This document shows positions 1 through 8,707 of a stretch of DNA of 46,458 bases, piece by piece. The stretch comes from an uncultured Lentisphaerota bacterium (GTDB lineage Bacteria; Verrucomicrobiota; Lentisphaeria; Victivallales; UBA1829), in the NCBI GenBank assembly GCA_900320095.1, contig ONQZ01000028.1, positions 1 to 46,458 on the forward strand, in the 5' to 3' direction. Numbering within the stretch: position 1 is the stretch's first letter; each line of letters begins with the position of its first letter. Under the pieces are notes generated by a model that did no database searches, was not told the DNA's origin, and saw only the letters and a list, made by a program, of their open reading frames with translations. A program made the translations under genes and the position numbers.

Positions 1-1
1 T

Positions 2-670
2 TACTATGCCGACGCGAACGACCTGCCCGACGGCAGCACGTGGGTGAACATCGGCTACCTCACAAACGAAAACAACATCCAGTGGAAGAACACGGTCGGC
101 AACCTGACCGGGAGTGAGGCTGGCGTGAACTCGATCGTGTGGTACGCGCCGGAACTCTACGCGCTCGGCGTATGGAAAAACGGCAAGGAAGACTGGGCAA
201 CGCTCAGCGGCGACTTTGGCGGTAATGCCTGGACACTCGTCGGTTGCGGCGACTTCGACGGCGACGGGAAGGACTCCGTGGTGATGTCGTACAATGGCGG
301 ACAATTGTTCTATACGGTCGGCATCAATGGGGCCTCGACAGCCCTCGGCTCGACAAACTGGTCCGGCTGGGAAGTCCGAGCGATCGGCGATTTCGCGGGC
401 GACCAGAAGGACGATCTCGTGCTGTTCCACAAGGCATCCGGTTCGATGGTCATGTGTGCAAACGGCAATCTCGACAGCTACGTGTCCATCGGCCAGCTTG
501 ACACGAACGACTGGTTCGTGGTCGGCGCGGGCGATTACAACGGCGACCAGAAGGACGACCTGCTCGTGCGACAGTATTCGACCGGCATGCTGGGGTATTA
601 CAGCGCGGGCGACACCGCGCAGTGGGAACTCGGCCGCGGCGTCGACATGAACTGGACCGTCATAGCATAG
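2..670 (+). CDS. FG-GAP/VCBS repeat protein, C-terminal end (5' partial)
   Basis: The reading frame is open from the window edge, so the start lies upstream. A GTG at 44 is in frame but lies inside the repeat region and is unlikely to be the start. Three copies of a DxDGDGKDD-like motif (at 251, 389 and 533: DFDGDGKD, DFAGDQKDD, DYNGDQKDD) recur every 46-48 residues with conserved aromatic and Val/Gly positions. This is the pattern of FG-GAP/VCBS beta-propeller blades, where the Asp-rich loop binds calcium. Such repeats usually form the C-terminal part of large secreted or surface proteins. Substrate and N-terminal domains are not visible. The protein ends within the last blade, with no anchor or sorting signal after it. 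Confidence 0.75.
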   Translation, partial: YYADANDLPDGSTWVNIGYLTNENNIQWKNTVGNLTGSEAGVNSIVWYAPELYALGVWKNGKEDWATLSGDFGGNAWTLVGCGDFDGDGKDSVVMSYNGGQLFYTVGINGASTALGSTNWSGWEVRAIGDFAGDQKDDLVLFHKASGSMVMCANGNLDSYVSIGQLDTNDWFVVGAGDYNGDQKDDLLVRQYSTGMLGYYSAGDTAQWELGRGVDMNWTVIA

Positions 671-686
671 GGAGGGCAACCCCTCC
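671..686 (+). other. small perfect hairpin right after the stop codon
   Basis: GGAGGG (671-676) and CCCTCC (681-686) form a 6-bp stem with a CAAC loop, starting one base after the FG-GAP stop codon. No T-run follows, so it may protect the mRNA 3' end rather than terminate. Confidence 0.35.
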
Positions 687-710
687 ACTGCAAGCAACGA
701 ATAAAACACA

Positions 711-742
711 AGCCTCCGTCCTCTTCATGAGTGGCGGAGGTT
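711..742. terminator. terminator between convergent FG-GAP gene and nadC
   Basis: An 8-bp stem (711-718 with 735-742, one G-T pair) is followed on the plus strand by TTCTTTCTGTCTC. It lies between the FG-GAP stop (670) and the nadC stop (799), so it may serve both strands. Confidence 0.5.
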
Positions 743-798
743 CTTTCTGTCTCTTGTTTCGTTTACCCCGAGGCTCCCCCGGGAAACCAAAGATGTGC

Positions 799-1668
<870 letters not shown>

Positions 1669-1692
1669 CGGGGTGTCTCCTGTTATCTAAAA

Positions 1693-2511
1693 TCAGTTCG
1701 TTTCGCTGGGGTTGTATATAACGGAAATCGGCTTGATCTCAAGGGCCTTTCCGGTCTGCATGTCATAGCGGATCACGGCGGCGTCCAGACGAATCCCGGT
1801 CTCCACCACGGGGAATTTGTGCGGCATCCCAGTGCGGAATTTCGCAATCACGTCCGGCACGGACCGCCCGAGGATCGAATCCGCCGCGCCGACCATGCCG
1901 ACGTCGGACAGGAACGCCGTTCCGCCGGGCAGGATGCGTGCGTCGGCGGTCTGCACGTGCGTGTGCGTGCCGAGCACGGCGGTCACGCGTCCGTCGAGGA
2001 ACCACGCGAGCGCCGCCTTTTCGCTGGTCGCCTCGGCGTGGATGTCCACGATGACACACTTGCAGGTGATCGGGATCTGCGTCAATATCTGTTCGGCGGT
2101 CTCGAACGGGCAGTACGCACTGTCCTTCATGAAGACCTTGCCCATCAGCGAGATCACCGCCACTTCGCCGCCCGCCGGATTGCGCGTGTACAGCCAGCCG
2201 CGTCCGGGCTGAAGCTTGCTCATGTTCGCCGGACGCACCACGTTCTTCATGCCGCGTATCTCGTCCTCGAATTCCTTGCGGTCCCAGGTGTGGTCGCCGG
2301 ACGTGAAAACGTCCACGACGTCCGCCATCTCGCCGAGGCAGGACTTGTTCATGCCAGCGCCCGCCGCGCAGTTCTCGCCGTTCGCGACCACAAACGTGCA
2401 CATATACTGCTGTTTCAGCTGCGGCACAAGCGCCTTGACCGCCTTGCGGCCGCCCTTGCCGACGATGTCTCCGATGAATAGCAAATTGAGCGTGGGACCG
2501 TTCAAGTTCAT
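1693..2511 (-). CDS. TIGR00282/YmdB-type metallophosphoesterase
   Basis: Member of the YmdB family of dinuclear-metal phosphodiesterases, which act on 2',3'-cyclic nucleotides in Bacillus. From the ATG at 2511 (AAGGAG 2 nt before it) the product is 272 aa; an upstream in-frame ATG at 2571 adds a 20-residue basic extension without a ribosome site. Motifs: FIGDIVGKGGR (12-22), ANGEN (43-47), SGDHTWD (71-77), DIHAE and GTHTHVQT, which carry the metal-binding Asp, Glu, Asn and His residues. The usual GNH triad reads GDH here, replacing an Asn ligand by Asp. It probably forms an operon with nadC. The physiological substrate cannot be read from sequence. Confidence 0.88.
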   Translation of the reverse strand: MNLNGPTLNLLFIGDIVGKGGRKAVKALVPQLKQQYMCTFVVANGENCAAGAGMNKSCLGEMADVVDVFTSGDHTWDRKEFEDEIRGMKNVVRPANMSKLQPGRGWLYTRNPAGGEVAVISLMGKVFMKDSAYCPFETAEQILTQIPITCKCVIVDIHAEATSEKAALAWFLDGRVTAVLGTHTHVQTADARILPGGTAFLSDVGMVGAADSILGRSVPDVIAKFRTGMPHKFPVVETGIRLDAAVIRYDMQTGKALEIKPISVIYNPSETN

Positions 2512-2566
2512 ACTCCTTAAAATTTCCCGTTTCGATTTGAAAAATGAGTGAAAACGAAGTATATTT

Positions 2567-2596
2567 TTCAAACCGTTTTCAAAGTAAAAATATAGT
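2567..2596 (+). promoter_or_regulatory. candidate promoter of the flippase-like gene
   Basis: TTCAAA (2567-2572) and TATAGT (2591-2596) are 18 bp apart, 38 nt before the ATG at 2634. The AT-rich segment is shared with the divergent ymdB-like gene, whose own promoter I could not place. Confidence 0.4.
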
Positions 2597-2633
2597 CGCG
2601 AAACGCGGAAACTGCAAACCGGAATCGGAAAAA

Positions 2634-3761
2634 ATGACGAAAAACTCGAAGAATGACGCCGCGCCCGCCACGCAGACCGCGTCCGGAAGCGCCGCGCCCG
2701 GTCCCGCGCCGGAGGAATCCGCCCCCGGCAAAGCGGTCGTCTTTCTGAAATACGCGGTCAAGATCCTCGTGACCGCGGGCATCGTCGCCATCCTGATCTA
2801 CACCTCGAAGAAACACGGCACGTTCGACGGCGTCGACTTCTCCGGACTGAACTGGTTCTGGCTCGGCGCGGCGTTCCTGCTCTACCTCGTGCATCTCTTC
2901 GTGAACGCCTGGCGCTGGCGGCTTCTGCTGGCGTATCGCGCGATCCCGTGCTCGCTCTTCTCCGCCTTCTCCCTCACCACGCAGTCGTTTTTCTTCTCGC
3001 TGGTGATGCCGGGCGGCGCGATCGGCGGCGACGTGATCCGGGCGGGCTTCCTGGCGTACCGCGTGCCGAAAGGACAGAAATTCGACGGCGTCTTCACGAT
3101 CCTGATGGACCGGTTCACCGGCATGATCGGCATCTTTCTGACCGTGTTCCTCGCCCTGCCCTTCGCGTGGCGCTACCTCGACGCCGCCGACCCGCGCGCG
3201 AAACTCCTGACGTTCGCCCTGCTGGGCGCGTCCGCCGCCGGACTCCTCGCCGCCGCCGTGATCTTCCTGCACAAACAGCTGGAAAAGATCGCGTTCTTCC
3301 GCTGGGGCGAAGACCTCGGCGCGAAGCTCTCGCGCGGATTTTCGACGAAGCTCCTGAACGCGCTGGATTCCTACAGCGGCGCGTCGAAGGAAATCGTGTG
3401 GTGCGTGATCGCGAGCATCCTCGGCGTCAATTTCGTGCTCGGTCTCTGCTTCTACTGCGTCTGCCTCGCGTTCTCGTCCTCGCTCGCACCCCTCTTCGGC
3501 CCCATCATGGCTGCGATCACGGTCGGAAACATCGCCGGGCTCATCCCGCTCACCATGTCCGGCATCGGCCTGCGCGACTACTTCGTGGCGGCGATCCTCG
3601 GCGCGGCCCTCGCGGAACTCCCCAACTGCCCCGTCGCCGCCCTCGCCCCGACGCTCGTCATGACTGGCGTCATCATCGCGGGCGGACTCTTTGGCGGGTT
3701 CTTCTTCCTGTTCGACAACGCGTACAAGAACAAGGCTCCCGCGCCCCAGAAGGAGGACTGA
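2634..3761 (+). CDS. lysylphosphatidylglycerol synthase TM-domain (UPF0104, flippase-like) membrane protein
   Basis: Integral membrane protein of the LPG_synthase_TM/UPF0104 superfamily, to which the MprF lipid flippase domain and relatives belong. From the ATG at 2634 it is 375 aa. The first 35 residues are Ala/Pro-rich and probably cytoplasmic. About eight hydrophobic segments follow, with family hallmarks: a WRWRLLL stretch, the SLVMPGGAIGGDVIRA motif after the third segment, and a MDRFTGMIG motif. There is no cytosolic aminoacyl-transferase domain, so it is not a full MprF. The next gene begins 6 nt downstream and encodes a GT-C-like membrane protein, which suggests a joint role with polyprenyl- or lipid-linked sugars. 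An in-frame ATG at 2544 would overlap the divergent gene and lacks support. Confidence 0.8.
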   Translation: MTKNSKNDAAPATQTASGSAAPGPAPEESAPGKAVVFLKYAVKILVTAGIVAILIYTSKKHGTFDGVDFSGLNWFWLGAAFLLYLVHLFVNAWRWRLLLAYRAIPCSLFSAFSLTTQSFFFSLVMPGGAIGGDVIRAGFLAYRVPKGQKFDGVFTILMDRFTGMIGIFLTVFLALPFAWRYLDAADPRAKLLTFALLGASAAGLLAAAVIFLHKQLEKIAFFRWGEDLGAKLSRGFSTKLLNALDSYSGASKEIVWCVIASILGVNFVLGLCFYCVCLAFSSSLAPLFGPIMAAITVGNIAGLIPLTMSGIGLRDYFVAAILGAALAELPNCPVAALAPTLVMTGVIIAGGLFGGFFFLFDNAYKNKAPAPQKED

Positions 3762-3767
3762 CCCTCC

Positions 3768-5612
3768 ATGCCGGACGGAAACCGCAAGCTCGAAAACATT
3801 CTCCGCTGGGCGCTCTTTCTCGCCTATGCCGCGGCCACGTTCGTGCTGACGCTCCGTCACGAGCCCTGGGCGGACGAGCTTCAGGCGTGGCTCATCGCGC
3901 GCGACTGCACCGTGCCGGAAATCTTCAGGATGATGCGCTGGGAAGGCCATTTCGTGCCGTGGTATCTGATGCTGCACGTCTTCGCGGCACACGGCGGCCC
4001 GGTCCTCTGCATGAATCTCCTTTCGTGGGCGTTCATGGCCGCCGCCGGAGCGTTCTTCGTGTTCCGCGCGCCGTTCACGCTCCCGCTGAAAGCCCTCGTG
4101 CTGAGTTCCGCCGGGATGCTCTTCTGGTATCCGGTGGTGGCGCGCTGCTACGCCCCGATCCCGATCCTGCTCTTTGCGCTCGCGGCGGCCTATCCCGCCC
4201 GCCTGAAACGCCCCCTGCTCTACGGATTTCTGATCGCCTGCCTGACGAATACGCACGCGTATTTCGAGGGCTTCTGCGGCATTATCTTCGTACTCTGGGC
4301 GTTCGACGCGTGGAAACTCCGCGCGGAGCTCCCCCGTCGCGAACTCCGCCGCATCGTCGTCGGGCTCTGCGTCGCCGCCGCCGGAGCGCTGTTCGGATTC
4401 CTCCAGGTCGCGCCGGGCATGCTGAACGCGCGTTCGGTCGGCAACCAGCGTTTCTGGCCGCTGAAGATGAACTTCTTCGAACGTCTCGCCACTTCGTTCG
4501 TCGATTTCGCGGGGTGTTCCAAGGAAGTCGCGAACGTGAATCTGCCGATTCTGGAATACCTCTGGGTCGCGCTTCTGATTGTCCTGATCGCGTGGTTCGT
4601 GCGGCGCCGCCGGACGCTCGTGCTGTATCTCGCGCTCGCCGCCATCTTCTTCTGCGCGATCTACTTCGTCCTGCCGCCGCACGAACACCCCTTCCAGTCG
4701 AGTTTCCAGCTCTTCCTCGACTTCGTCTTCCTGACCTTCTTCGCGGTCGCGATGCTCTCGCTGTTCCGCGTGTCCCGCCGCATGGCGCTGGTCTGCCTCG
4801 CGTCATTCCTGTGGATGATCGCCTTCGCGATGTATCTCTTCTACTTCCTGCCGCAGCGCGCGCATCTGGTCTTCCTCACGTTCGTCTTCTGCTGCTGGGT
4901 CCTGCTGGAGAATCCCGCCGAACAGGATTCCGCCGCGCCCGGAGCGTTCTTCCGCCTGCTGGACGGCCCGAAGCCGCCGCCCCTGAAACGCCGCCTCGCG
5001 GAACTCCTCGCGATCTACGTCTACTTCACGGTCCCCGCATGCGTCTCGTTCGCCGTGCAGGATTTCCGGCATCCCTTCTCCGGCGCGAAGAACATGGGCG
5101 AATACCTCACAAAGACGCTCCCGCCCGGCGCGACCGTCGTCCTCCCGTACTACGGCATCACGGACGCCGTGATCCCGGCCTACGCGCCCGGCCTCAAATT
5201 CTACTGCGTGGAATCCGGCAGGTATTTCACGTTCTGCCCGCTCGACTGGTCGCTCGAAGAGGTCAAACGCAGGAGCGTCCTGATCGTGCCGGACTGGATC
5301 AAGGAGAAGAATGACGAGTACATCACCCTCATCGACCAGACAGGCTTCATGTATTCGTCGATCTGGGAACCGGTCCTCGAGGGGCCCGGTCCGCATTATT
5401 TCGTGTGCAGCATGCGCTATCTGCAGGCGCTCTGGGAAAATCCGATCCGGCTCGTGAGCAAGGACCGCCGCCGCGTCTTCACCGAGGTCTACCGGTCCCC
5501 GCGCATCCGCTTCACCGCCGTCGCCGGCGAACAATACTGGCTTTTCACCGACGAAGCCGCGCCCGGACAGAAGGACGAGGCTGTTCCATCCGCCCCGTCC
5601 GCAACCCGATGA
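3768..5612 (+). CDS. polytopic membrane protein, GT-C glycosyltransferase-like
   Basis: 614-aa protein with about ten hydrophobic segments. The first loop after TM1 carries HEPWADELQAWLIARD (residues about 31-46), where paired acidic residues follow the first helix as in ArnT/GT39-type GT-C enzymes that use polyprenyl-phosphate sugars. The pattern up to residue about 430 alternates membrane helices with short loops, and the last 180 residues form a soluble domain. It lies 6 nt after the flippase-like gene and 12 nt before the BspA-type gene, so the three are probably co-transcribed. Donor and acceptor are unknown. The GT-C assignment rests on one motif and topology only. Confidence 0.6.
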   Translation: MPDGNRKLENILRWALFLAYAAATFVLTLRHEPWADELQAWLIARDCTVPEIFRMMRWEGHFVPWYLMLHVFAAHGGPVLCMNLLSWAFMAAAGAFFVFRAPFTLPLKALVLSSAGMLFWYPVVARCYAPIPILLFALAAAYPARLKRPLLYGFLIACLTNTHAYFEGFCGIIFVLWAFDAWKLRAELPRRELRRIVVGLCVAAAGALFGFLQVAPGMLNARSVGNQRFWPLKMNFFERLATSFVDFAGCSKEVANVNLPILEYLWVALLIVLIAWFVRRRRTLVLYLALAAIFFCAIYFVLPPHEHPFQSSFQLFLDFVFLTFFAVAMLSLFRVSRRMALVCLASFLWMIAFAMYLFYFLPQRAHLVFLTFVFCCWVLLENPAEQDSAAPGAFFRLLDGPKPPPLKRRLAELLAIYVYFTVPACVSFAVQDFRHPFSGAKNMGEYLTKTLPPGATVVLPYYGITDAVIPAYAPGLKFYCVESGRYFTFCPLDWSLEEVKRRSVLIVPDWIKEKNDEYITLIDQTGFMYSSIWEPVLEGPGPHYFVCSMRYLQALWENPIRLVSKDRRRVFTEVYRSPRIRFTAVAGEQYWLFTDEAAPGQKDEAVPSAPSATR

Positions 5613-5624
5613 CCGAGGGCCGCC

Positions 5625-7400
5625 ATGAACACACACGGATCCCCCAAAGAAGACAATCCCGCGCGCGAACGGCTCATCAGAGTCGCAAAGATCCTTCCGC
5701 AGCTTCTCCTGATCCTTCTGCTGGCAATGTCCATCGGGGGGATCCCGACACTCTTTTTCCACCTGTACTACTGCCGCATCCCGGCGGGGACGAAAGTGAT
5801 CGACAGCTCCGTGGCCAGACCGTATTCGCCCCTCGGGGAATACATCGCCGGACTCTCCCTGACCAAAAAGATCCCGTGGATCCTGCCGTATCTGCAATAC
5901 AGGCACTACATCATCCCGGACGGCGCGACGGAGCTTCACGGCGGTTTCCGGCAAAACAAGTATGTCCGCAGCATCAGCATCCCTGACAGCGTCACGGAGA
6001 TATACGACAGAGCCTTCGAGGGCTGCGAGAATCTGAGGAGTGTCCGGCTGCCCTCCGGCACGAAGACGCTCCCGGACGTCCTGTTCGCGGGTTGCACGGC
6101 TCTGGAAAGCATCCGCATCCCGGAGGGCGTGAAGTTAATTGATAACTTGGCTTTCTACGGCTGCAGCAATCTGAGGGAAGTCGTGCTCCCGGACAGCCTG
6201 GAAATGATCCGGGATCGTGCATTTTACGAATGCTCCTCTCTGACTTCCATCCGGATCCCGGACAAAGTGAGGCTGATCGGCGAAGGCGCGTTCAGCTACT
6301 GCACCTCCCTGAAGGAAGTCGACATTTCCGACAATCTGATGACGATTGAGAAGGAGGCGTTTATGGACTGCACCAGTCTGGAGGAATTCCGGCTTCCCGC
6401 CGCGATGGCGAGAACGTTGACGAAAGAGGAGCACAATGAAGAAGCGAGACAGCGGAGACTTCTCCAGGAGGGGCGGGGCTATGTCGATTTTCACACGCAG
6501 GCGATCTACCCCAGGGTGTTCGCCGGGTGTACCTCCCTGAAGAAAGTCGTGATCCCGGACGGGATCAAAATCATCGACGGCAGGGCGTTTGCATGCTGCG
6601 CCAGTCTCTCCGACATCAGGATCCCGGACAGCGTGACCTCGATCGGAACCAGCGCGTTCGTGGGATGCCGCAATCTGCCGCCCGTCACGATCGGAAAGCA
6701 GATCGATCGCATCGACTACGGCGCTTTCTCCGGGACGAACTGCCGCCTCACCGTGCCGGACGATCACCCGTTCATCCAATACGAGGGCGGTATCCTCTAC
6801 TACAAGAGGCCCTACGAGAAAAGACGTCTGCTGTGCTGCGTGACCGCGCCGGAGAACGGCCGCGTCGTCGTTCCGTCGGACGTGGATGAATACTCGGTCT
6901 TCACGGAGGCGTTTGCCATGTGTACCGGACTGAAGGAGGTGCTGTTGCCGGATGGACTGAAAATCATTGGACCGAATCTGTTCTGGGGCTGTACCGACCT
7001 GGAACGCGTCGAACTGCCGGACTCCATCACGGAGATCTACGGTTCTTCGGAGTGGATGACGGGCGGACGGGAAAACTCGGGAGCCTTTGCCGGCTGCACC
7101 AGCTTGAAAAGCATCACGATCCCGCCGAACGTGAAGGAAATCCCTTACAACACGTTCCAGAACTGCACGAGTCTGGAGGAGATCATCATCCCCGACGGCG
7201 TGACGGTGATCGGGGAACGGGCGTTCCGCAACTGCGTGAACCTGAAGCACGTGACGCTGCCGTCCTCGCTGAAGACGCTCGGACGCACCGCGTTCGACGG
7301 TTGCACCGCTCTGGAAAAGCCGGTACTGCCGCCAGGTTACGGCGAGAAAAAAGAGGGAGACTGGAGCGTGGAGGACGTGGAGGACGACGAGGAGGAATAA
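5625..7400 (+). CDS. BspA-type leucine-rich repeat (LRR_5) membrane-anchored protein
   Basis: 591-aa protein. A hydrophobic helix at residues about 26-48 anchors it in the membrane or acts as a signal anchor. From residue about 100 it consists of about 20 repeats of roughly 23 residues with the LRR_5 pattern: I.IPDSV..I...AF.GC.NL..V.LP. This fold serves as a binding scaffold in bacterial surface proteins such as Tannerella BspA and is common in gut bacteria. One repeat is interrupted by a 30-residue charged insert (near 6410-6480). The tail is very acidic (DVEDDEEE). Binding partner unknown. The stop codon lies inside a hairpin shared with the convergent fur-like gene. Confidence 0.88.
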   Translation: MNTHGSPKEDNPARERLIRVAKILPQLLLILLLAMSIGGIPTLFFHLYYCRIPAGTKVIDSSVARPYSPLGEYIAGLSLTKKIPWILPYLQYRHYIIPDGATELHGGFRQNKYVRSISIPDSVTEIYDRAFEGCENLRSVRLPSGTKTLPDVLFAGCTALESIRIPEGVKLIDNLAFYGCSNLREVVLPDSLEMIRDRAFYECSSLTSIRIPDKVRLIGEGAFSYCTSLKEVDISDNLMTIEKEAFMDCTSLEEFRLPAAMARTLTKEEHNEEARQRRLLQEGRGYVDFHTQAIYPRVFAGCTSLKKVVIPDGIKIIDGRAFACCASLSDIRIPDSVTSIGTSAFVGCRNLPPVTIGKQIDRIDYGAFSGTNCRLTVPDDHPFIQYEGGILYYKRPYEKRRLLCCVTAPENGRVVVPSDVDEYSVFTEAFAMCTGLKEVLLPDGLKIIGPNLFWGCTDLERVELPDSITEIYGSSEWMTGGRENSGAFAGCTSLKSITIPPNVKEIPYNTFQNCTSLEEIIIPDGVTVIGERAFRNCVNLKHVTLPSSLKTLGRTAFDGCTALEKPVLPPGYGEKKEGDWSVEDVEDDEEE

Positions 7401-7423
7401 TCCGGTTCAAAAACGATTATTCC
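7394..7423. terminator. inverted repeat holding both stop codons of convergent genes
   Basis: GGAATAATC (7394-7402) and GATTATTCC (7415-7423) are perfect 9-bp complements around a 12-nt loop. The stop codons of the BspA-type gene (7398-7400) and of the perR-like gene (7417-7419) both lie in the stem. There is no T-run, so factor-independent termination is uncertain. Confidence 0.4.
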
Positions 7424-7875
7424 GGCGCATAATTCGAGGCAGCAGCGAGGGCGGCGCGGCAGTCCGTTTTCGGGCAGTAGCCGCGGCAGGAGAGCTGGAT
7501 CTCTTTCAGCACGAACCCATCCGGCAGACCGGGCACCGACGGCAGCAGCGGTTCGTTTTCAACGGGGAAAAGATCGTACACTTCGCCGCAGTGCAGGCAC
7601 TTGAAATGGCCGTGCTCGCACATATTGGCGTCGTAGCGGAGTTCGCCGCCCTCGATCGTGATCTCCCACACGGCATGTTTTTCCGCGAGGAGTTTCAGCG
7701 TGTTGTACACGGTCGTGAGCGACAGCGTGGGCTGTTCCGCCCGAACGGCCTCGAAGATTGTCTCGGCGGTCGGATGGATCGCGTGGGTCCGCAGGAAATG
7801 GTAGATCGCGGTGCGCTGCGGCGACGGCGTCACGCCGATCTTCCGCAGAATCTCGATGCTGGATTCGCGTGTCAT
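7417..7875 (-). CDS. perR: Fur family regulator, PerR type
   Basis: 152-aa winged-helix metalloregulator from the ATG at 7875. All five ligands of the Bacillus PerR regulatory iron site align at constant offset: H34, D82, H88, H90 and D101 (PerR H37, D85, H91, H93, D104). Asp at the last position rather than Glu is what distinguishes peroxide-sensing PerR from Fur. The structural zinc site has C93-x2-C96, and further cysteines at 130, 134 and 139, spaced wider than the usual CxxC. The gene follows reverse rubrerythrin on the same strand and a PerR-box-like palindrome sits at the rubrerythrin promoter. A GTG at 7920 is in frame, but falls in the intergenic hairpin, so I prefer the ATG although no clear ribosome site precedes it. 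Confidence 0.85.
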   Translation of the reverse strand: MTRESSIEILRKIGVTPSPQRTAIYHFLRTHAIHPTAETIFEAVRAEQPTLSLTTVYNTLKLLAEKHAVWEITIEGGELRYDANMCEHGHFKCLHCGEVYDLFPVENEPLLPSVPGLPDGFVLKEIQLSCRGYCPKTDCRAALAAASNYAPE

Positions 7876-7912
7876 CACGGGCGGCAGAAGGGGAAAAAGG
7901 TTTGAATGAAGG

Positions 7913-7938
7913 GCCCGCACCCTGTTACGGATGCGGGC
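7913..7938 (-). terminator. hairpin between reverse rubrerythrin and perR
   Basis: GCCCGCA (7913-7919) pairs with TGCGGGC (7932-7938), loop 12. On the minus strand it lies 31 nt after the rubrerythrin stop and is followed by CCTTCATTC and, further on, CTTTTT. It could partially terminate or separate rubrerythrin from perR messages. Confidence 0.45.
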
Positions 7939-7969
7939 AAGACAAAAAACTAAGACCTACTTCAAAAGA

Positions 7970-8518
7970 TCAGTCTTTGAAATAGCGTTTCAGGAGGCCG
8001 GCGAACGCCGCGCCGTGGCGCGCTTCGTCCTTGGCCATTTCGTGCACGGTGTCGTGGATGGCGTCGAAACCGAGCTGTTTCGCCTTCTTCGCGATCTCGA
8101 ACTTGCCGGCGCATGCGCCGTGTTCGGCTTCCACGCGCTTGGTCAGGTTGGTCTTCGTGCAGGGGGCGACGACTTCGCCGAGGAGTTCGGCGAATTTGGC
8201 GGCGTGTTCGGCCTCTTCGAACGCGATGCGCTTGTAGGCTTCGGCGATCTCGGGATAGCCTTCGCGGTCCGCGACGCGGCTCATGGCGAGGTACATGCCG
8301 ACTTCGGTGCATTCGCCGGTGAAGTTGGCGTGGAGACCGTCCATGATCTCCTTGTCGTCGACCTTGCCGTCGCCGATGCTGTGAACGGTGGCGAACGTCA
8401 TGTCGGCCTTGTCGTCCTTGGCGACGAACTTGGAGGCGGGAGCCTTGCACTGGGGGCAGAATTCGGGGGGATTGTCGCCTTCGTGGACATAGCCGCAGAC
8501 CTGGCAAACGTACTTCAT
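7970..8518 (-). CDS. reverse rubrerythrin (NADH peroxidase, rubredoxin domain first)
   Basis: 182-aa peroxide-scavenging non-haem iron protein. Unlike classical rubrerythrin, the rubredoxin domain is N-terminal: CxxC at 5/8 and 21/24. It is followed by a ferritin-like four-helix domain with diiron ligands in GECTEVGMY (68-76), EEAEH and DEARHG. Reverse rubrerythrins reduce hydrogen peroxide with electrons from NADH and are part of the PerR-controlled peroxide defence of clostridia. The ATG at 8518 has AAGGA 8-10 nt upstream; the GTG at 8539 gives only seven more residues. A sigma70 promoter with an overlapping PerR-box-like palindrome lies about 120 nt upstream. Confidence 0.93.
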   Translation of the reverse strand: MKYVCQVCGYVHEGDNPPEFCPQCKAPASKFVAKDDKADMTFATVHSIGDGKVDDKEIMDGLHANFTGECTEVGMYLAMSRVADREGYPEIAEAYKRIAFEEAEHAAKFAELLGEVVAPCTKTNLTKRVEAEHGACAGKFEIAKKAKQLGFDAIHDTVHEMAKDEARHGAAFAGLLKRYFKD

Positions 8519-8615
8519 GATGAGGGTCCTTTCTTTCACGCGCCGGGCGGCGCATGAGGTGGGTTGGGGTTTGGTTAGGGAGAATGCCGATCCGATGAAG
8601 GGGGAAACACCGGAT

Positions 8616-8630
8616 TTGTAATCGCTACAA
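8616..8630. promoter_or_regulatory. PerR-box-like operator at the rubrerythrin promoter
   Basis: TTGTAATCGCTACAA is a 7-1-7 palindrome with two central mismatches, the layout of PerR/Fur boxes. A further TTGTA half-site lies next to it at 8634-8638 on the minus strand. It starts 4 bp after the -10 box, so it covers the expected transcription start, a repressing position. Binding by the adjacent PerR-like protein is an inference. Confidence 0.5.
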
Positions 8631-8634
8631 CTTT

Positions 8635-8662
8635 ACAATAACTCCAAATCAAGAAAAATCAA
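8635..8662 (-). promoter_or_regulatory. promoter of reverse rubrerythrin
   Basis: On the minus strand TTGATT (8657-8662) and TATTGT (8635-8640) are 16 bp apart, about 120 nt before the rubrerythrin ATG. Confidence 0.6.
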
Positions 8663-8707
8663 CCCCGAAAACGATCTTTTTTCAGGATTTTTTTGCAACA
8701 CGTTGCG

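Noticed and set aside
2568..4688. 706-codon minus-strand frame over the flippase and GT-C genes
   Set aside because: Composition is Glu/Arg/Gly-rich with no hydrophobic segments or motifs, the typical antisense of membrane-protein codons.
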